Positions 23,936-32,990 of a stretch of DNA of 49,354 nucleotides are shown in pieces (within the stretch, counting starts at the first letter, position 1; the number at the start of each line of letters is the position of its first letter). Location: NCBI GenBank assembly GCA_024695415.1, contig JAILIE010000084.1, forward strand, positions 1 through 49,354. Direction: 5' to 3'. Made by a program: the position numbers and the translations under genes. Below the pieces are notes generated by a model that saw only the letters and a list, made by a program, of their open reading frames with translations, had not been told where the DNA came from and did not search any database. Origin of the DNA: Clostridiales bacterium. Its GTDB lineage: Bacteria > Bacillota > Clostridia > Christensenellales > Aristaeellaceae.

Positions 23936-24880
23936 ATGCTGAATCCCGGGCAGATGATTTATACGCTTCAGCACAACATTGGAAAAGCGATCGTCGGGAA
24001 GGAAGAGGCGGTGGAGTACGCCCTGATCGCCCTTTTGTGCAAGGGCCATGTCTTGATTGAGGACGTGCCCGGCGTCGGCAAGACCACGCTGGCCAGTGCG
24101 CTGGCCCGCTCGCTGGACTGCTCCTTCCGGCGGATCCAGTTCACGCCGGATCTGATGCCCTCCGATGTGACGGGATTTACCCTCGTCAATTTCAAGACCG
24201 GGGAAATGGAATATAAAGAGGGCGCGGTCATGAGCCAGATCGTGCTGGCGGACGAAATCAACCGGACCAGCCCGAAAACCCAGTCAGCGCTGCTCGAAGT
24301 GATGGAGGAGCACCAGGTGACGGTGGACGGGATCACGCATCCGCTGCCCCAGCCCTTCATCGTCCTGGCAACCCAGAACCCCGGGGAGTTTGTCGGCACC
24401 TATCCGCTGCCCGAGGCGCAGGTCGACCGTTTCTTCCTCCGCATTTCCATCGGTTATCCGACGATTGAACAGGAAATGGACGTGCTGGAAAGGTATTCCG
24501 GAACCGTCCAGCCGATGGATACCATTGAGCCGGTCTGCACCGCGCAGGACGTGCTGGAGCTCCAGGAACAGGTGACGCGGGTCTACTGTTCCGCCGAGGT
24601 GCGCTCCTATGTGGCGAACCTGGCCGCGGCGACCCGGAAGGATCCCGCGCTCATGCTCGGCGCCTCCACCCGCGCCGCCATCGCGCTGATCCGCGGCGGC
24701 CAGGCGTGCGCTCTGCTGGACAACCGCGACTTCGTGCTGCCGGAGGACGTGCAGCACATGTTCCTGCCCGTCATGGCCCACCGCATGGTCCTGTCCCCGG
24801 AAGCGAAGATGAAGGGGATCCAGGCGGAGCAGGTCCTGCTGACCATCCTCCAGAATACCGCCGTACCGGTAAAACTATGA
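23936..24880 (+). CDS. MoxR-family AAA+ ATPase
   Basis: A 314-residue cytoplasmic AAA+ ATPase of the MoxR/RavA group, chaperone-like ATPases thought to remodel partner proteins. Visible motifs are Walker A DVPGVGKTTLA (about residues 43-53), Walker B QIVLADEINRTSPKTQSALLE (core DEIN), sensor region FIVLATQNPGEFVGTYPLPEAQVDRF and the lid-domain LMLGASTRAAIALIRGGQA. AGGAGG lies 8 bases before the ATG. It overlaps the DUF58 gene by 4 bases (ATGA), and the triplet MoxR, DUF58 and transglutaminase-like membrane protein is a widespread conserved cluster. Confidence 0.94.
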   Translation: MLNPGQMIYTLQHNIGKAIVGKEEAVEYALIALLCKGHVLIEDVPGVGKTTLASALARSLDCSFRRIQFTPDLMPSDVTGFTLVNFKTGEMEYKEGAVMSQIVLADEINRTSPKTQSALLEVMEEHQVTVDGITHPLPQPFIVLATQNPGEFVGTYPLPEAQVDRFFLRISIGYPTIEQEMDVLERYSGTVQPMDTIEPVCTAQDVLELQEQVTRVYCSAEVRSYVANLAAATRKDPALMLGASTRAAIALIRGGQACALLDNRDFVLPEDVQHMFLPVMAHRMVLSPEAKMKGIQAEQVLLTILQNTAVPVKL

Positions 24881-26046
24881 AAATGCATCTGATTCTGCCC
24901 GTTTCCCTGTTCTTTTCGCTGCTGACCGCGGCACTGGCGACGGGGAACGCGCTTTTATGGCTGCTCGCCCTGATGGTGGCGCTGACCGTGCTTCTCTGCC
25001 TGGCCAGCGTGATCTGGGCGTCGGCGTCGCTGCGCGTCTCCGCGGAGATTTCCGGCCGGGGCGTCCGGCGCGGCGAGGACGCGTCGCTGCTTCTGCGGGT
25101 GTCCCACCGCTGCCCGATTCCCATCGCGCCGGTGATCCTGGAGCTGTCCGCGTCCGGAAACGGAAAGGCGCGGGAAATCCGGCTGAAGGACCTGCCGGGA
25201 AGGATCCAGACCCTGCGGATGCCCGTACACGCCGCCCATGTCGGCGTTTATTCCTCCGGCATCCTGTCCTGCACCGCCGAGGACCTGCTGGGGATTTTCA
25301 GCCGGCGGGTGGAAACGCCGGACGCGGTGTATGAGCTGACCGTCCTTCCGCAGACATTCACGACCGAGCCCGTGCGGATGGCTCCGGGCGATCCCGGGAG
25401 CGAGATCATGGCCCGGGCGACGGAAGACCTGAACGCGCCGTCGGACACCCGGGCCTACCAGCCCGGGGACGCCATGAAGAAAATCCACTGGAAGCTTTCC
25501 CTGCGGAAGGGAGAGCTCATGGTCCGGAAATTTGAGGAGCCCGCGCTGCAGGACGTCCTGATCCTGACCGACTGCTCCCGGCCGCCGTCCCTGGGACATC
25601 CCGAGGCGGAAGCGGACCTGCGGGACGCGATTCTGGAGACCTCGGCCTCCGTTTTTGCCGATCAGTGCAAAACCGACCATAACATCCGGATGCCGCTGAG
25701 CGGCAGCCATCCTGTCGACGTGGACAAAAGCATGGGCACCGCCCACGCTTTCGAGTACCTGGCGCGGGTCGATTTCTCCGAAACCGACCGCTTTGAGCGG
25801 GTGATTATGATGGAGAGCCGGCGGATGCGCAAGGTCGGATTCGCGACCGTCATCACGTCCCGGCTGAATTCCGCGCTGGTGGACATCATGATCCGGGTCC
25901 GCCGGACCGGACCGAACCTGAGGCTTTACCTGGTGACTTTCGCGCCGGACGATCCGAAGGTCCTGTCGCTGGTATCCCGCCTGCGGAATGCGGAAATCGA
26001 GGTCAGCTACGTCACGCCGGACGTCCGGCAGGAAGCCGGGGCGTAA
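24877..26046 (+). CDS. DUF58 domain-containing membrane protein
   Basis: A 389-residue protein with two N-terminal membrane helices (about residues 5-20 and 25-45) and a DUF58 domain carrying the family signature DTRAYQPGDAMKKIHWKLS followed by LMVRKFEEP (about residues 190-225). A VWA-like fold follows with VLILTDCSRP. The start is ATG 24877, coupled to moxR by ATGA overlap; an open frame runs further upstream inside moxR but without a ribosome site. DUF58 proteins are almost always found beside MoxR ATPases and are thought to be their clients or adaptors; the precise function is unknown. Confidence 0.9.
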   Translation: MKMHLILPVSLFFSLLTAALATGNALLWLLALMVALTVLLCLASVIWASASLRVSAEISGRGVRRGEDASLLLRVSHRCPIPIAPVILELSASGNGKAREIRLKDLPGRIQTLRMPVHAAHVGVYSSGILSCTAEDLLGIFSRRVETPDAVYELTVLPQTFTTEPVRMAPGDPGSEIMARATEDLNAPSDTRAYQPGDAMKKIHWKLSLRKGELMVRKFEEPALQDVLILTDCSRPPSLGHPEAEADLRDAILETSASVFADQCKTDHNIRMPLSGSHPVDVDKSMGTAHAFEYLARVDFSETDRFERVIMMESRRMRKVGFATVITSRLNSALVDIMIRVRRTGPNLRLYLVTFAPDDPKVLSLVSRLRNAEIEVSYVTPDVRQEAGA

Positions 26047-26079
26047 AAAAGCGAAAAACCGGAAAGGAGGGGACGCGGC

Positions 26080-28371
26080 GTGAAAAAGAAAATAACGGAA
26101 CGCCTGGTTCACGGACTGGTCGCGCTTCTCCTGTCCGCCGGGGTGACCATGACGGTGCTGGGCATCCTGGACAGATCCTTTGTCCAGCCCCGGGTTCTTC
26201 TGTGGATCGCGGCAATGGTCCTTGTTTTTGAGGCGGTATCGCTGACGAAGATCTCCGCCATATGCGCGGCGGCCGGGGCCGCGGCCGGCATCCTTTTCCT
26301 CGTGTTCTTCTTCGGCGGCGCCCGGGTTCTTTCCGACGTCATGCTTGCCCTGAGCCACCGCTTTCAGGGCACGGAAACCGCGCTGCCGCTCATATCCGAA
26401 CCGGCCATGATCCTGGCCGCGGTGGTCCTGACCGCCGTCTGCTGCTTTGCCGCCCTGCGCCGGGCCACCGCGATCCCGGCCGCGCTGCTGTGCGGCGGCG
26501 CCGCCCTGCTGGTCTGGATGACGGACCGGATGGACCTGATTCCCTGGCTGCTGAGCGCTCTGGCCGCGTTCCTGACCATGCTCCTGGCCAGCCGGTTTGA
26601 GGAAACCCGGGTTCTCCGGGTCCTGCCCTGGGCGGCCGGGATCACCGCCGCCGCCTTCCTGATCGCCGGCGGCGGACTGCCCCCAAATCCGGTGAAAGAC
26701 AAAGCGGACGAGGTCCGGCAGTCCATTATGGACCGGCTGTTCTTTACGGAAGCCCGGGATGTTTTCACCCTGTATGCGGCGGGCTACTCTCCGCAGGGCC
26801 CCGACCAGCTCGGCGGCCGGCCGAATCCGGACGAACATACGGTGATGCAGGTTTCGACACCAAAAACCGCTTACCTGCGCGGAACCATCTATGACCTGTA
26901 TGACGGGCATGCCTGGAAGAATTCCACCGGCGGACGGAGATACCTCTGGCAGTCCACCCGGACCGGGGAAATGCGCTCTGTCCTGTTTGACGAGAACCTT
27001 CCGCCGGCCTCGGTCCTGAATTCCCTGAGCAACGAAAACACGATTTCCGTCCGGATCCTGAACGACGGCGCCTCCACGCTGTTCGTTCCGCAGCGGATCC
27101 GCTCGCTGACCCCGGGCGGGGAACTGGTGCCTTATTTCTCCAACTCCTCCGAGGTGTTCGTAACCCGGAACCTGCAGGCGGGAGACACCTATTCCGTTTC
27201 CGCGCCGCTGTACTCCGCGGGGGATCCGGGAATCGGGACACTGGTGGAAATCTGTTCCGGATACGAGGACAGCCACTGGGACGAAGTGAAGGAAAGATAC
27301 CTGTCCCTGCCCGGACACCTGGAACAGCCGGTGTTCGACCTGGCGCGCGAGATCACGTCCGTCGCGGATACCCCCTATGAGAAAGCCCTGGCGGTGCAGA
27401 ACTACCTGAGCCGGAAATACCGCTATACCCTGGACGTCGGGGAACACCCGGAAAACATTGATTTTGTCACCTCTTTCCTGATGGATACCCGGAAAGGGTA
27501 CTGCACCTATTTCGCTTCCGCCATGACGGTCCTGTGCCGGATGGCCGGGCTGCCGGCCCGGTATGTGGAAGGATACCTGGCGGAACCGAACGACCGGGGA
27601 GAGGCGGTCGTCACCGGCATGGATGCCCATGCCTGGACCGAAGTCTATTTTAAGGGGTTCGGATGGCTGACCTTTGACGCCACGCCGAGGCAGAGCCGGG
27701 ACGGCGCCCCGGACGGCGGCGGGTCCTCCGGCGGACCGGACCCGACCCCGGAACCCACGCCCGAACCGACGCCGGAACCCTCTGATCCGCCCGCAGGCGA
27801 AAAGGAGGACAATCCGACAGAGAATCCCCCCGACGAAACGCCCACGCCCTCCGCCGAGCCGCCGGAGCCCACCGAAACCCCGTCCTCCGGACCGGAGGAT
27901 CCCGACAGGACGCCGGTCAGCGACGGGGAGAATCCGGGAGGATCCCTGTGGCTGTGGCTGTGGCTGCTGCTCCTGCTCCTGGCCGCCGCGGCGCTGACCG
28001 CGAGATGCTGTCTGACGTCCCCCGCGTTCCGCGAAAAGCGCCGGAAGACGGAGGAGGAGAGGATGGAGGTCTGGGTACAGGAGATCGCGGACATCCTTCA
28101 CGCGGAGAAGATGGACCGGAAGAAAGGGGAAAGCCCGATGGCCTGGCTGCGCCGCGTGGACGGCACCGGCTACTTTACGCTGTCCCTGGCCCCGGTCGGC
28201 GAATGCGTTTCCCTGATCCGCTATTCGAAGGCGGAACCGGTGGAAAGCGATACGCAGCTGGTGCGCGATTCGGCCCTTCTTCTCCGGAGTGAAATCAGCC
28301 GGAACGCGCGCGCGGTCTACTGGCTCAGGCGCATATTCCTGAGCCGGAAAAGGCATGGCACACTGTGCTGA
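26080..28371 (+). CDS. Membrane protein with extracytoplasmic transglutaminase-like domain (TgpA/DUF3488-like)
   Basis: A 763-residue protein. The N-terminal fifth contains several membrane helices (about residues 10-210), then an outside region with a transglutaminase core: Cys at about residue 474 (RKGYCTYFASAMTVLCRMAG), His at about 517 (DAHAWTEVYF) and Asp at about 533 (LTFDATP). A PTPEP-rich linker and a second membrane segment (about 623-643, an unusual run of Leu and Trp) lead to a cytoplasmic C-terminal domain. The catalytic triad looks intact, so it may be a peptidase or cross-linking enzyme at the cell surface. The start is GTG 26080 with AGGAGG 9 bases upstream. Last gene of the moxR operon. 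Confidence 0.9.
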   Translation: MKKKITERLVHGLVALLLSAGVTMTVLGILDRSFVQPRVLLWIAAMVLVFEAVSLTKISAICAAAGAAAGILFLVFFFGGARVLSDVMLALSHRFQGTETALPLISEPAMILAAVVLTAVCCFAALRRATAIPAALLCGGAALLVWMTDRMDLIPWLLSALAAFLTMLLASRFEETRVLRVLPWAAGITAAAFLIAGGGLPPNPVKDKADEVRQSIMDRLFFTEARDVFTLYAAGYSPQGPDQLGGRPNPDEHTVMQVSTPKTAYLRGTIYDLYDGHAWKNSTGGRRYLWQSTRTGEMRSVLFDENLPPASVLNSLSNENTISVRILNDGASTLFVPQRIRSLTPGGELVPYFSNSSEVFVTRNLQAGDTYSVSAPLYSAGDPGIGTLVEICSGYEDSHWDEVKERYLSLPGHLEQPVFDLAREITSVADTPYEKALAVQNYLSRKYRYTLDVGEHPENIDFVTSFLMDTRKGYCTYFASAMTVLCRMAGLPARYVEGYLAEPNDRGEAVVTGMDAHAWTEVYFKGFGWLTFDATPRQSRDGAPDGGGSSGGPDPTPEPTPEPTPEPSDPPAGEKEDNPTENPPDETPTPSAEPPEPTETPSSGPEDPDRTPVSDGENPGGSLWLWLWLLLLLLAAAALTARCCLTSPAFREKRRKTEEERMEVWVQEIADILHAEKMDRKKGESPMAWLRRVDGTGYFTLSLAPVGECVSLIRYSKAEPVESDTQLVRDSALLLRSEISRNARAVYWLRRIFLSRKRHGTLC

Positions 28372-28386
28372 AACAGGATTCCTCCC

Positions 28387-28415
28387 TTGTCAAACAATGT
28401 TTTTCCTTCTATAAT
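28387..28415 (+). promoter_or_regulatory. Sigma-A promoter of the pgcA operon
   Basis: TTGTCA (28387-28392), 17 bases, TATAAT (28410-28415), 40 bases upstream of the pgcA start. Confidence 0.88.
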
Positions 28416-28455
28416 AATTCTGTTAACCATAAGATTCTGAAAGGGGAGTTGCACG

Positions 28456-30174
28456 ATGGATGTCCGGGCAAACTACGAGCAGTGGCTGAAGGATTTCGCT
28501 TCCGATGAGGAAACCGTCCGGGAGCTGGAAGCGATCCGGGACGACGAAAAGGAAATCGAGGACCGCTTTTATACGGAACTGAGTTTTGGAACTGCCGGCA
28601 TGCGCGGCGTTCTCGGCGCCGGTATGAACCGGATGAACAAGTATAATGTCCGCCGCGCCACCAAGGGCCTGGCCGGATATCTGCTGGAAAATCCGGAACA
28701 GGCGGCGCGCGGCGTGGTCATCGCCTACGACAGCCGCCGCTGCAGCGATACCTTCGCGAAGGATACTGCCCTGGTGCTGTGCGCGGAAGGCGTACCGGCC
28801 TACCTGTTTGACGCGCTGCGTCCCGTGCCGGTGCTGAGCTTCGCGGTCCGCCACCTGAACGCCATCGCCGGTATCGTCATTACGGCGAGCCACAACCCGC
28901 CCCAGTACAACGGATACAAGGTTTATGGCGAGGACGGCGCCCAGGTCGGCCCGGACGCGGCCGCCGGGATTACCCGGGTCATCCGCGCCACGCGATATAC
29001 GGACTGCCGCCTGATGGACGAGCAGGAAGCGCTGGACAAGGGCCTGCTGAAGTACATCGGCAACAGGGAAGTCGACGACGACTACGTCGCGAAAATCAAG
29101 ACGCTGAGCATCAATCCGGAACTGCTCAAGACCGAAGGTCCGAAGCTGAATATCGTGTACACGCCCCTTCACGGCAGCGGCAACGTTCCGGTCCGCCGCG
29201 TGCTGAAGGAGATCGGCCTGACGAATGTTTCCATCGTCAAAGAGCAGGAAATGCCGGACCCGAACTTCAGCACCATCAAAGTACCGAATCCGGAGGATCC
29301 CGGCGCCTATGAGCTGGCCTTCCGGAAGGCGGAGGAAGTCGGCGCCAGCGTGATCTTCGCGACGGACCCGGACTGCGACCGCCTGGGCGTGGCTGTCAAG
29401 GACGGCGCGGGCGAATGGCACCTGCTCTCCGGCAACCAGATCGGATGCGTGCTGCTGCACTACATCCTCTCCAGCCGGAAGAAGGCCGGCACCCTGCCGA
29501 AGGACGGCGCGGCTGTGAAGAGCATCGTTTCCACCAGCCTGGCCAATAAAATCTGTGCCAGCTACGGGGTGGATATTTTCGAAACGCTGACCGGATTCAA
29601 GTTCATCGGCGAAAAGATCCAACAGTTCATGGACTGCGGCGACCATACGTTCTTGTTCGGATTTGAGGAAAGCTACGGTTTCCTGAGCAGCACCTTCGTC
29701 CGCGACAAGGACGGCGTCAACGCCAGCCTGCTGATCAGCGAAGTGGCCTGCGCCTGCATGGCGGAAGGCATCACGCTGTACGACCGCGTGCAGCAGATTT
29801 TCCGGGAGTACGGATACTACATCGAGAAGGTGGTTTCCACCACGCTGCCCGGCAAGGACGGCCTGACCCGGATGAAGGAGATCATGGCCGGCCTGCGGAG
29901 CAATCCCCCGAAGGAAATCGGCGGGCTGAAAGTGACGGCGGTGCGCGATTACCTGAGGGGCGTCCGCACGGAGAACGGCAAAGAAGAGCCGACCGGGCTG
30001 CCGGAATCCGACGTGCTGTACTTTGAACTCGAAAAGGGATGCTGGGTCTGCGTACGGCCCTCCGGCACCGAGCCCAAGATCAAGCTGTACGTCAACAGCA
30101 ACGATCCGGAGCAGGCGGCGGCGGAAGCGCTGAACACGAAACTCTGCGAAGCCAGCCAGGCGCTGATGGCCTGA
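28456..30174 (+). CDS. pgcA: Phospho-sugar mutase (alpha-phosphoglucomutase/phosphomannomutase, PgcA-type)
   Basis: A 572-residue cytoplasmic enzyme interconverting glucose-1-phosphate and glucose-6-phosphate (and probably the mannose pair), feeding glycogen and cell-wall nucleotide sugars. All four active-site loops are present: the phosphoserine loop TASHNPPQYNGYKVYG (about residue 145), metal loop DPDCDRLGV (about 305), sugar loop GFEESYGF (about 402) and phosphate loop RPSGTEPKIKLY (about 535). An early GTAGMRGVLGAG matches the family. The length fits the long Firmicutes PgcA/YhxB form. It has its own promoter and precedes a six-gene plus-strand run. Confidence 0.96.
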   Translation: MDVRANYEQWLKDFASDEETVRELEAIRDDEKEIEDRFYTELSFGTAGMRGVLGAGMNRMNKYNVRRATKGLAGYLLENPEQAARGVVIAYDSRRCSDTFAKDTALVLCAEGVPAYLFDALRPVPVLSFAVRHLNAIAGIVITASHNPPQYNGYKVYGEDGAQVGPDAAAGITRVIRATRYTDCRLMDEQEALDKGLLKYIGNREVDDDYVAKIKTLSINPELLKTEGPKLNIVYTPLHGSGNVPVRRVLKEIGLTNVSIVKEQEMPDPNFSTIKVPNPEDPGAYELAFRKAEEVGASVIFATDPDCDRLGVAVKDGAGEWHLLSGNQIGCVLLHYILSSRKKAGTLPKDGAAVKSIVSTSLANKICASYGVDIFETLTGFKFIGEKIQQFMDCGDHTFLFGFEESYGFLSSTFVRDKDGVNASLLISEVACACMAEGITLYDRVQQIFREYGYYIEKVVSTTLPGKDGLTRMKEIMAGLRSNPPKEIGGLKVTAVRDYLRGVRTENGKEEPTGLPESDVLYFELEKGCWVCVRPSGTEPKIKLYVNSNDPEQAAAEALNTKLCEASQALMA

Positions 30175-30208
30175 AAATAATCACTGAATCAGACAGGTGG
30201 GTGGAAAC

Positions 30209-31360
30209 ATGTTCGGCAGGATGATGAACAACTATTTCTACGGGAAAAGCGGGAAAGGGGATTTCCGCAGGGACGACCTTCCGGAAACCCGATGGCAGCT
30301 TTTCCGGGACACCCTGCGTACCCGCCTGTCCGGTATCTGCCGGCTGAGCCTTCTGTATTCCCTGATCTGGCTGCCGGCGATGATCATCATCTTCATTTTC
30401 GGATCGCGGTTCTATACCACCATGAACGATATCGCGCTGTCGGAGGCGACCTATCCGGAATACGTGCAGTGGGCGGAGAGTAACGAGATCACAGCCACCA
30501 CGGAAGAGGAGTTTTACCAGAGCGCCTCGTATGTCGCGCTGACCACCCGGAACTACGAGCGCTACGCGCAGCTGAACGAGGGCGTCTCCCGGGAGGAGTT
30601 CCTGGAATTGGCGCAGTCGGTTCCGACCCTCCGGAAGCAGACGGATGAGAGGATCATTATCCCGATGCTGGTCTGGCTGTTTATCGCGATCGGGATCACC
30701 GGCCCGTTTACCGCCGGCATCAGCTATGTGACCCGCAACTGGGCCCGGGATGAGCACGCGTTCATCTGGAGCGATTTCAAGGACGCCCTGAAGAGCAACT
30801 GGAAGTATTCTCTGGTCCTCAGCCTGATTACCGGATTCATGCCCCTGGCGGTATATGTCGGTTACGATTATTACGGAAGCATGTCCTCCCAGTCGCTGTT
30901 CATGATCGTGCCCCAGGTGCTGGTGGCCGTGGTCGGCGTCATCTGGTCGTTCTCCATCACCTATATGCATCCGCTGACGGTAACCTACGACCTGAAGCTC
31001 AAGGACGTCATGCGGAACGGAATCATCCTGGGAATCGCCAGGCTGCCGATGAGCGTCGGGATCCGCCTGCTGCACTGCGTTCCGCTGCTGATCGCGGCGG
31101 CCGCCGTCCTGCTGTTCAACGTCGACATGATGCTGGGCCTGGTGATTCTCGGCGCGTACTACTGCGTCATCGGATTCGGGCTGAGCCGCTTTATCACCGC
31201 CAGTTATACCAACGCCGTGTTCGACCGCTTCATCAATACCCGGATTGAAGGCGCCAAAGTCAACCAGGGCCTCCGGGAGAAGGACGACGACGAGGAAACC
31301 GGCGACGGGGCGGATGACGGGGAGCCTGAAGAAGAAAGACAGCCGGATGGGAAGGACTGA
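30209..31360 (+). CDS. DUF624-like multi-pass membrane protein
   Basis: A 383-residue membrane protein. The N-terminal MFGRMMNNYFYGKSGKGDF and the segment GPFTAGISYVTRNWARDEH followed by WSDFKDALKSNWKYS resemble the DUF624/YesL family, but a hydrophilic loop of about 75 residues between helices 1 and 2 makes it longer than usual. I count about six helices. The C-terminal tail is highly acidic (KDDDEETGDGADDGEPEEE). The ATG at 30209 is chosen because AGGTGG lies 8 bases upstream. It is followed after 2 bases by a methyltransferase gene. YesL-type proteins are often linked to carbohydrate uptake; no function can be given here. Confidence 0.7.
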   Translation: MFGRMMNNYFYGKSGKGDFRRDDLPETRWQLFRDTLRTRLSGICRLSLLYSLIWLPAMIIIFIFGSRFYTTMNDIALSEATYPEYVQWAESNEITATTEEEFYQSASYVALTTRNYERYAQLNEGVSREEFLELAQSVPTLRKQTDERIIIPMLVWLFIAIGITGPFTAGISYVTRNWARDEHAFIWSDFKDALKSNWKYSLVLSLITGFMPLAVYVGYDYYGSMSSQSLFMIVPQVLVAVVGVIWSFSITYMHPLTVTYDLKLKDVMRNGIILGIARLPMSVGIRLLHCVPLLIAAAAVLLFNVDMMLGLVILGAYYCVIGFGLSRFITASYTNAVFDRFINTRIEGAKVNQGLREKDDDEETGDGADDGEPEEERQPDGKD

Positions 31361-31362
31361 CC

Positions 31363-32118
31363 ATGTACGAGGCGTTTGCCGAGCTCTACGATGAGCTGAT
31401 GAATGATGTGGACTATGAAAGCTGGGCGGACTATTATGCCCGCCTGCTTTCCATTTACGGTATCCGGCAGGGAAAGATCTGTGAATGCGCCTGCGGAACC
31501 GGCGGACTGACGATTCCGCTGCATAAGCTGGGCTTTCAGATGACCGGTGTTGATATCAGCCGGGAAATGCTCTGGCAGGCGGCCCAGAAATCGCGGAAAC
31601 AGGGGATCGCCATTCCCTTTGTCCAGCAGGACATGAAGGCACTGAACCTGCACCGCCCGATGGACGCGGTGATCGCGACCTGCGACGGCGTGAACTATCT
31701 GCTGAAAGACGAAGACCTGCAAAGCTTCTTCCGCTCCGCCTGGCGGGCTGTCCGCCCGGGTGGCGCGCTCATTTTTGACGTTTCCACGCCCTACAAGCTG
31801 AAGAACGTGCTCTGTGCAGGCCTGATGGGCGAAGACCGGGAACAGGTCACCTATATCTGGCAGAACACCTGGAATGAGAAGCGGCAGACGGTGGACCTCG
31901 ACCTGATTTTCTTTGTCCGGGAGAAGGACGGAAGCTACCGCAGGATGGAGGAGCACCAGCGCCAGCGAGCCTGGGACGAAAAGAGCCTGAAGGAGGCCCT
32001 CTGGCACGCCGGTTTCCGGACCGTAAGCATCTACGGGGATTACACGCTGAACGCGCCGAAGGAAGGCGACCAGCGGTGGCACGTAGCCGCCATCCGGGGA
32101 GAGGAGAACGCGCAATGA
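31363..32118 (+). CDS. Class I SAM-dependent methyltransferase
   Basis: A 251-residue Rossmann-fold methyltransferase. Motif I is ICECACGTGGLTIPLHKLGF (core ECACGTGG, about residue 40), followed by MTGVDISREML, and the segment FVQQDMKALNLHRPMDAVIATCDGVNYL. The opening MYEAFAELYDELMNDVDYESWADYY is typical of a Firmicutes group of uncharacterised methyltransferases; the substrate is unknown. It overlaps the Hsp33 start by 4 bases (ATGA), so the two are coupled. Confidence 0.88.
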   Translation: MYEAFAELYDELMNDVDYESWADYYARLLSIYGIRQGKICECACGTGGLTIPLHKLGFQMTGVDISREMLWQAAQKSRKQGIAIPFVQQDMKALNLHRPMDAVIATCDGVNYLLKDEDLQSFFRSAWRAVRPGGALIFDVSTPYKLKNVLCAGLMGEDREQVTYIWQNTWNEKRQTVDLDLIFFVREKDGSYRRMEEHQRQRAWDEKSLKEALWHAGFRTVSIYGDYTLNAPKEGDQRWHVAAIRGEENAQ

Positions 32119-32984
32119 CAGACAGGGATGAAATGCTCCAGATCGACCTGTGTTCCGGCCAGGTGCGCGTCATGCTGTGCGAAACGACGCGGACGGTTCA
32201 GAAATGCGCGGATATCCACGAAACGTCCCCGGTATGCACCGCGGCGCTGGGCCGGCTGATGACCGGCACGCTGATGCTCGGCATCATGATGAAGGGGGAC
32301 GACGAATCCGTGACCGTCACCATGAAGGGGGACGGACCGATCGGAACCCTGGTCGCCGTCGCGGACCACGGGGCGGTCAAGGCCTGCGCGGACTATCCGC
32401 AGCTGGATCTTCCGCTGCGGGCGGACGGAAAGCTGGACGTGGGTACCGCGGTCGGCCATAGCGGCCGGATGAGCGTGATCAAGGATCTGGGACTGAAGAA
32501 ACAGTATATCGGCCAGAGCGAAATCGTCAGCGGTGAGATCGCGATGGATTTCGCAAATTACTTCACGGTATCCGAACAGCAGCCGAGCCTGGTCGCGCTG
32601 GGCGTGCTGGTGAACGGGGAAACCGTGCTGAAGGCCGGCGGGCTGCTGATCCAGCCGCTGCCGGGATGCCCGGACGAAATCATCGACCAGCTGGAGCTGC
32701 GGAGCCCGATGTTCGCGGATATCAGCCGGGAAATGACATTCGCGCCGATTGAGCAGCTGTGCGAAGACTGGTTCCGGGGACTGGATCCCGTGATCCTGGA
32801 GCGGACACCGCTGGAATACAGGTGCGGATGCAGCCGGGAGCGCATGGAGAAGGCGCTGATTTCCCTGGGAAAAAACGACCTGGACGAAATCATCCGGGAC
32901 GACCGGGGCGCGGAACTGGTCTGCCATTTCTGCCGCCGCAAATACTTCTTCACGACGGACGATTTAAAGAAACTGGAGAAATAA
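32115..32984 (+). CDS. hslO: Redox-regulated chaperone Hsp33
   Basis: Hsp33 is a holdase chaperone activated by oxidation that protects proteins during peroxide or hypochlorite stress. The 289-residue protein has the N-terminal HSP33 fold (ETSPVCTAALGRLMTGTLML, GDGPIGTLVAVADHGAVKA) and the C-terminal zinc switch with the CxC (RCGCSRERM) and CxxC (VCHFCRRKY) cysteines. ATG 32115 with AGGAG 8 bases upstream is the start; an in-frame upstream TTG lies inside the methyltransferase. The neighbouring methyltransferase and HEAT-like protein are transcribed with it. Confidence 0.96.
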   Translation: MTDRDEMLQIDLCSGQVRVMLCETTRTVQKCADIHETSPVCTAALGRLMTGTLMLGIMMKGDDESVTVTMKGDGPIGTLVAVADHGAVKACADYPQLDLPLRADGKLDVGTAVGHSGRMSVIKDLGLKKQYIGQSEIVSGEIAMDFANYFTVSEQQPSLVALGVLVNGETVLKAGGLLIQPLPGCPDEIIDQLELRSPMFADISREMTFAPIEQLCEDWFRGLDPVILERTPLEYRCGCSRERMEKALISLGKNDLDEIIRDDRGAELVCHFCRRKYFFTTDDLKKLEK

Positions 32985-32990
32985 ACCGCC

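Noticed and set aside
24955..28356. Open frame of about 1133 codons on the minus strand opposite DUF58 and the transglutaminase gene
   Set aside because: GC-rich shadow of two clear plus-strand genes; its composition (many His, Gln, Gly, Arg) is typical of antisense frames and it matches no family.
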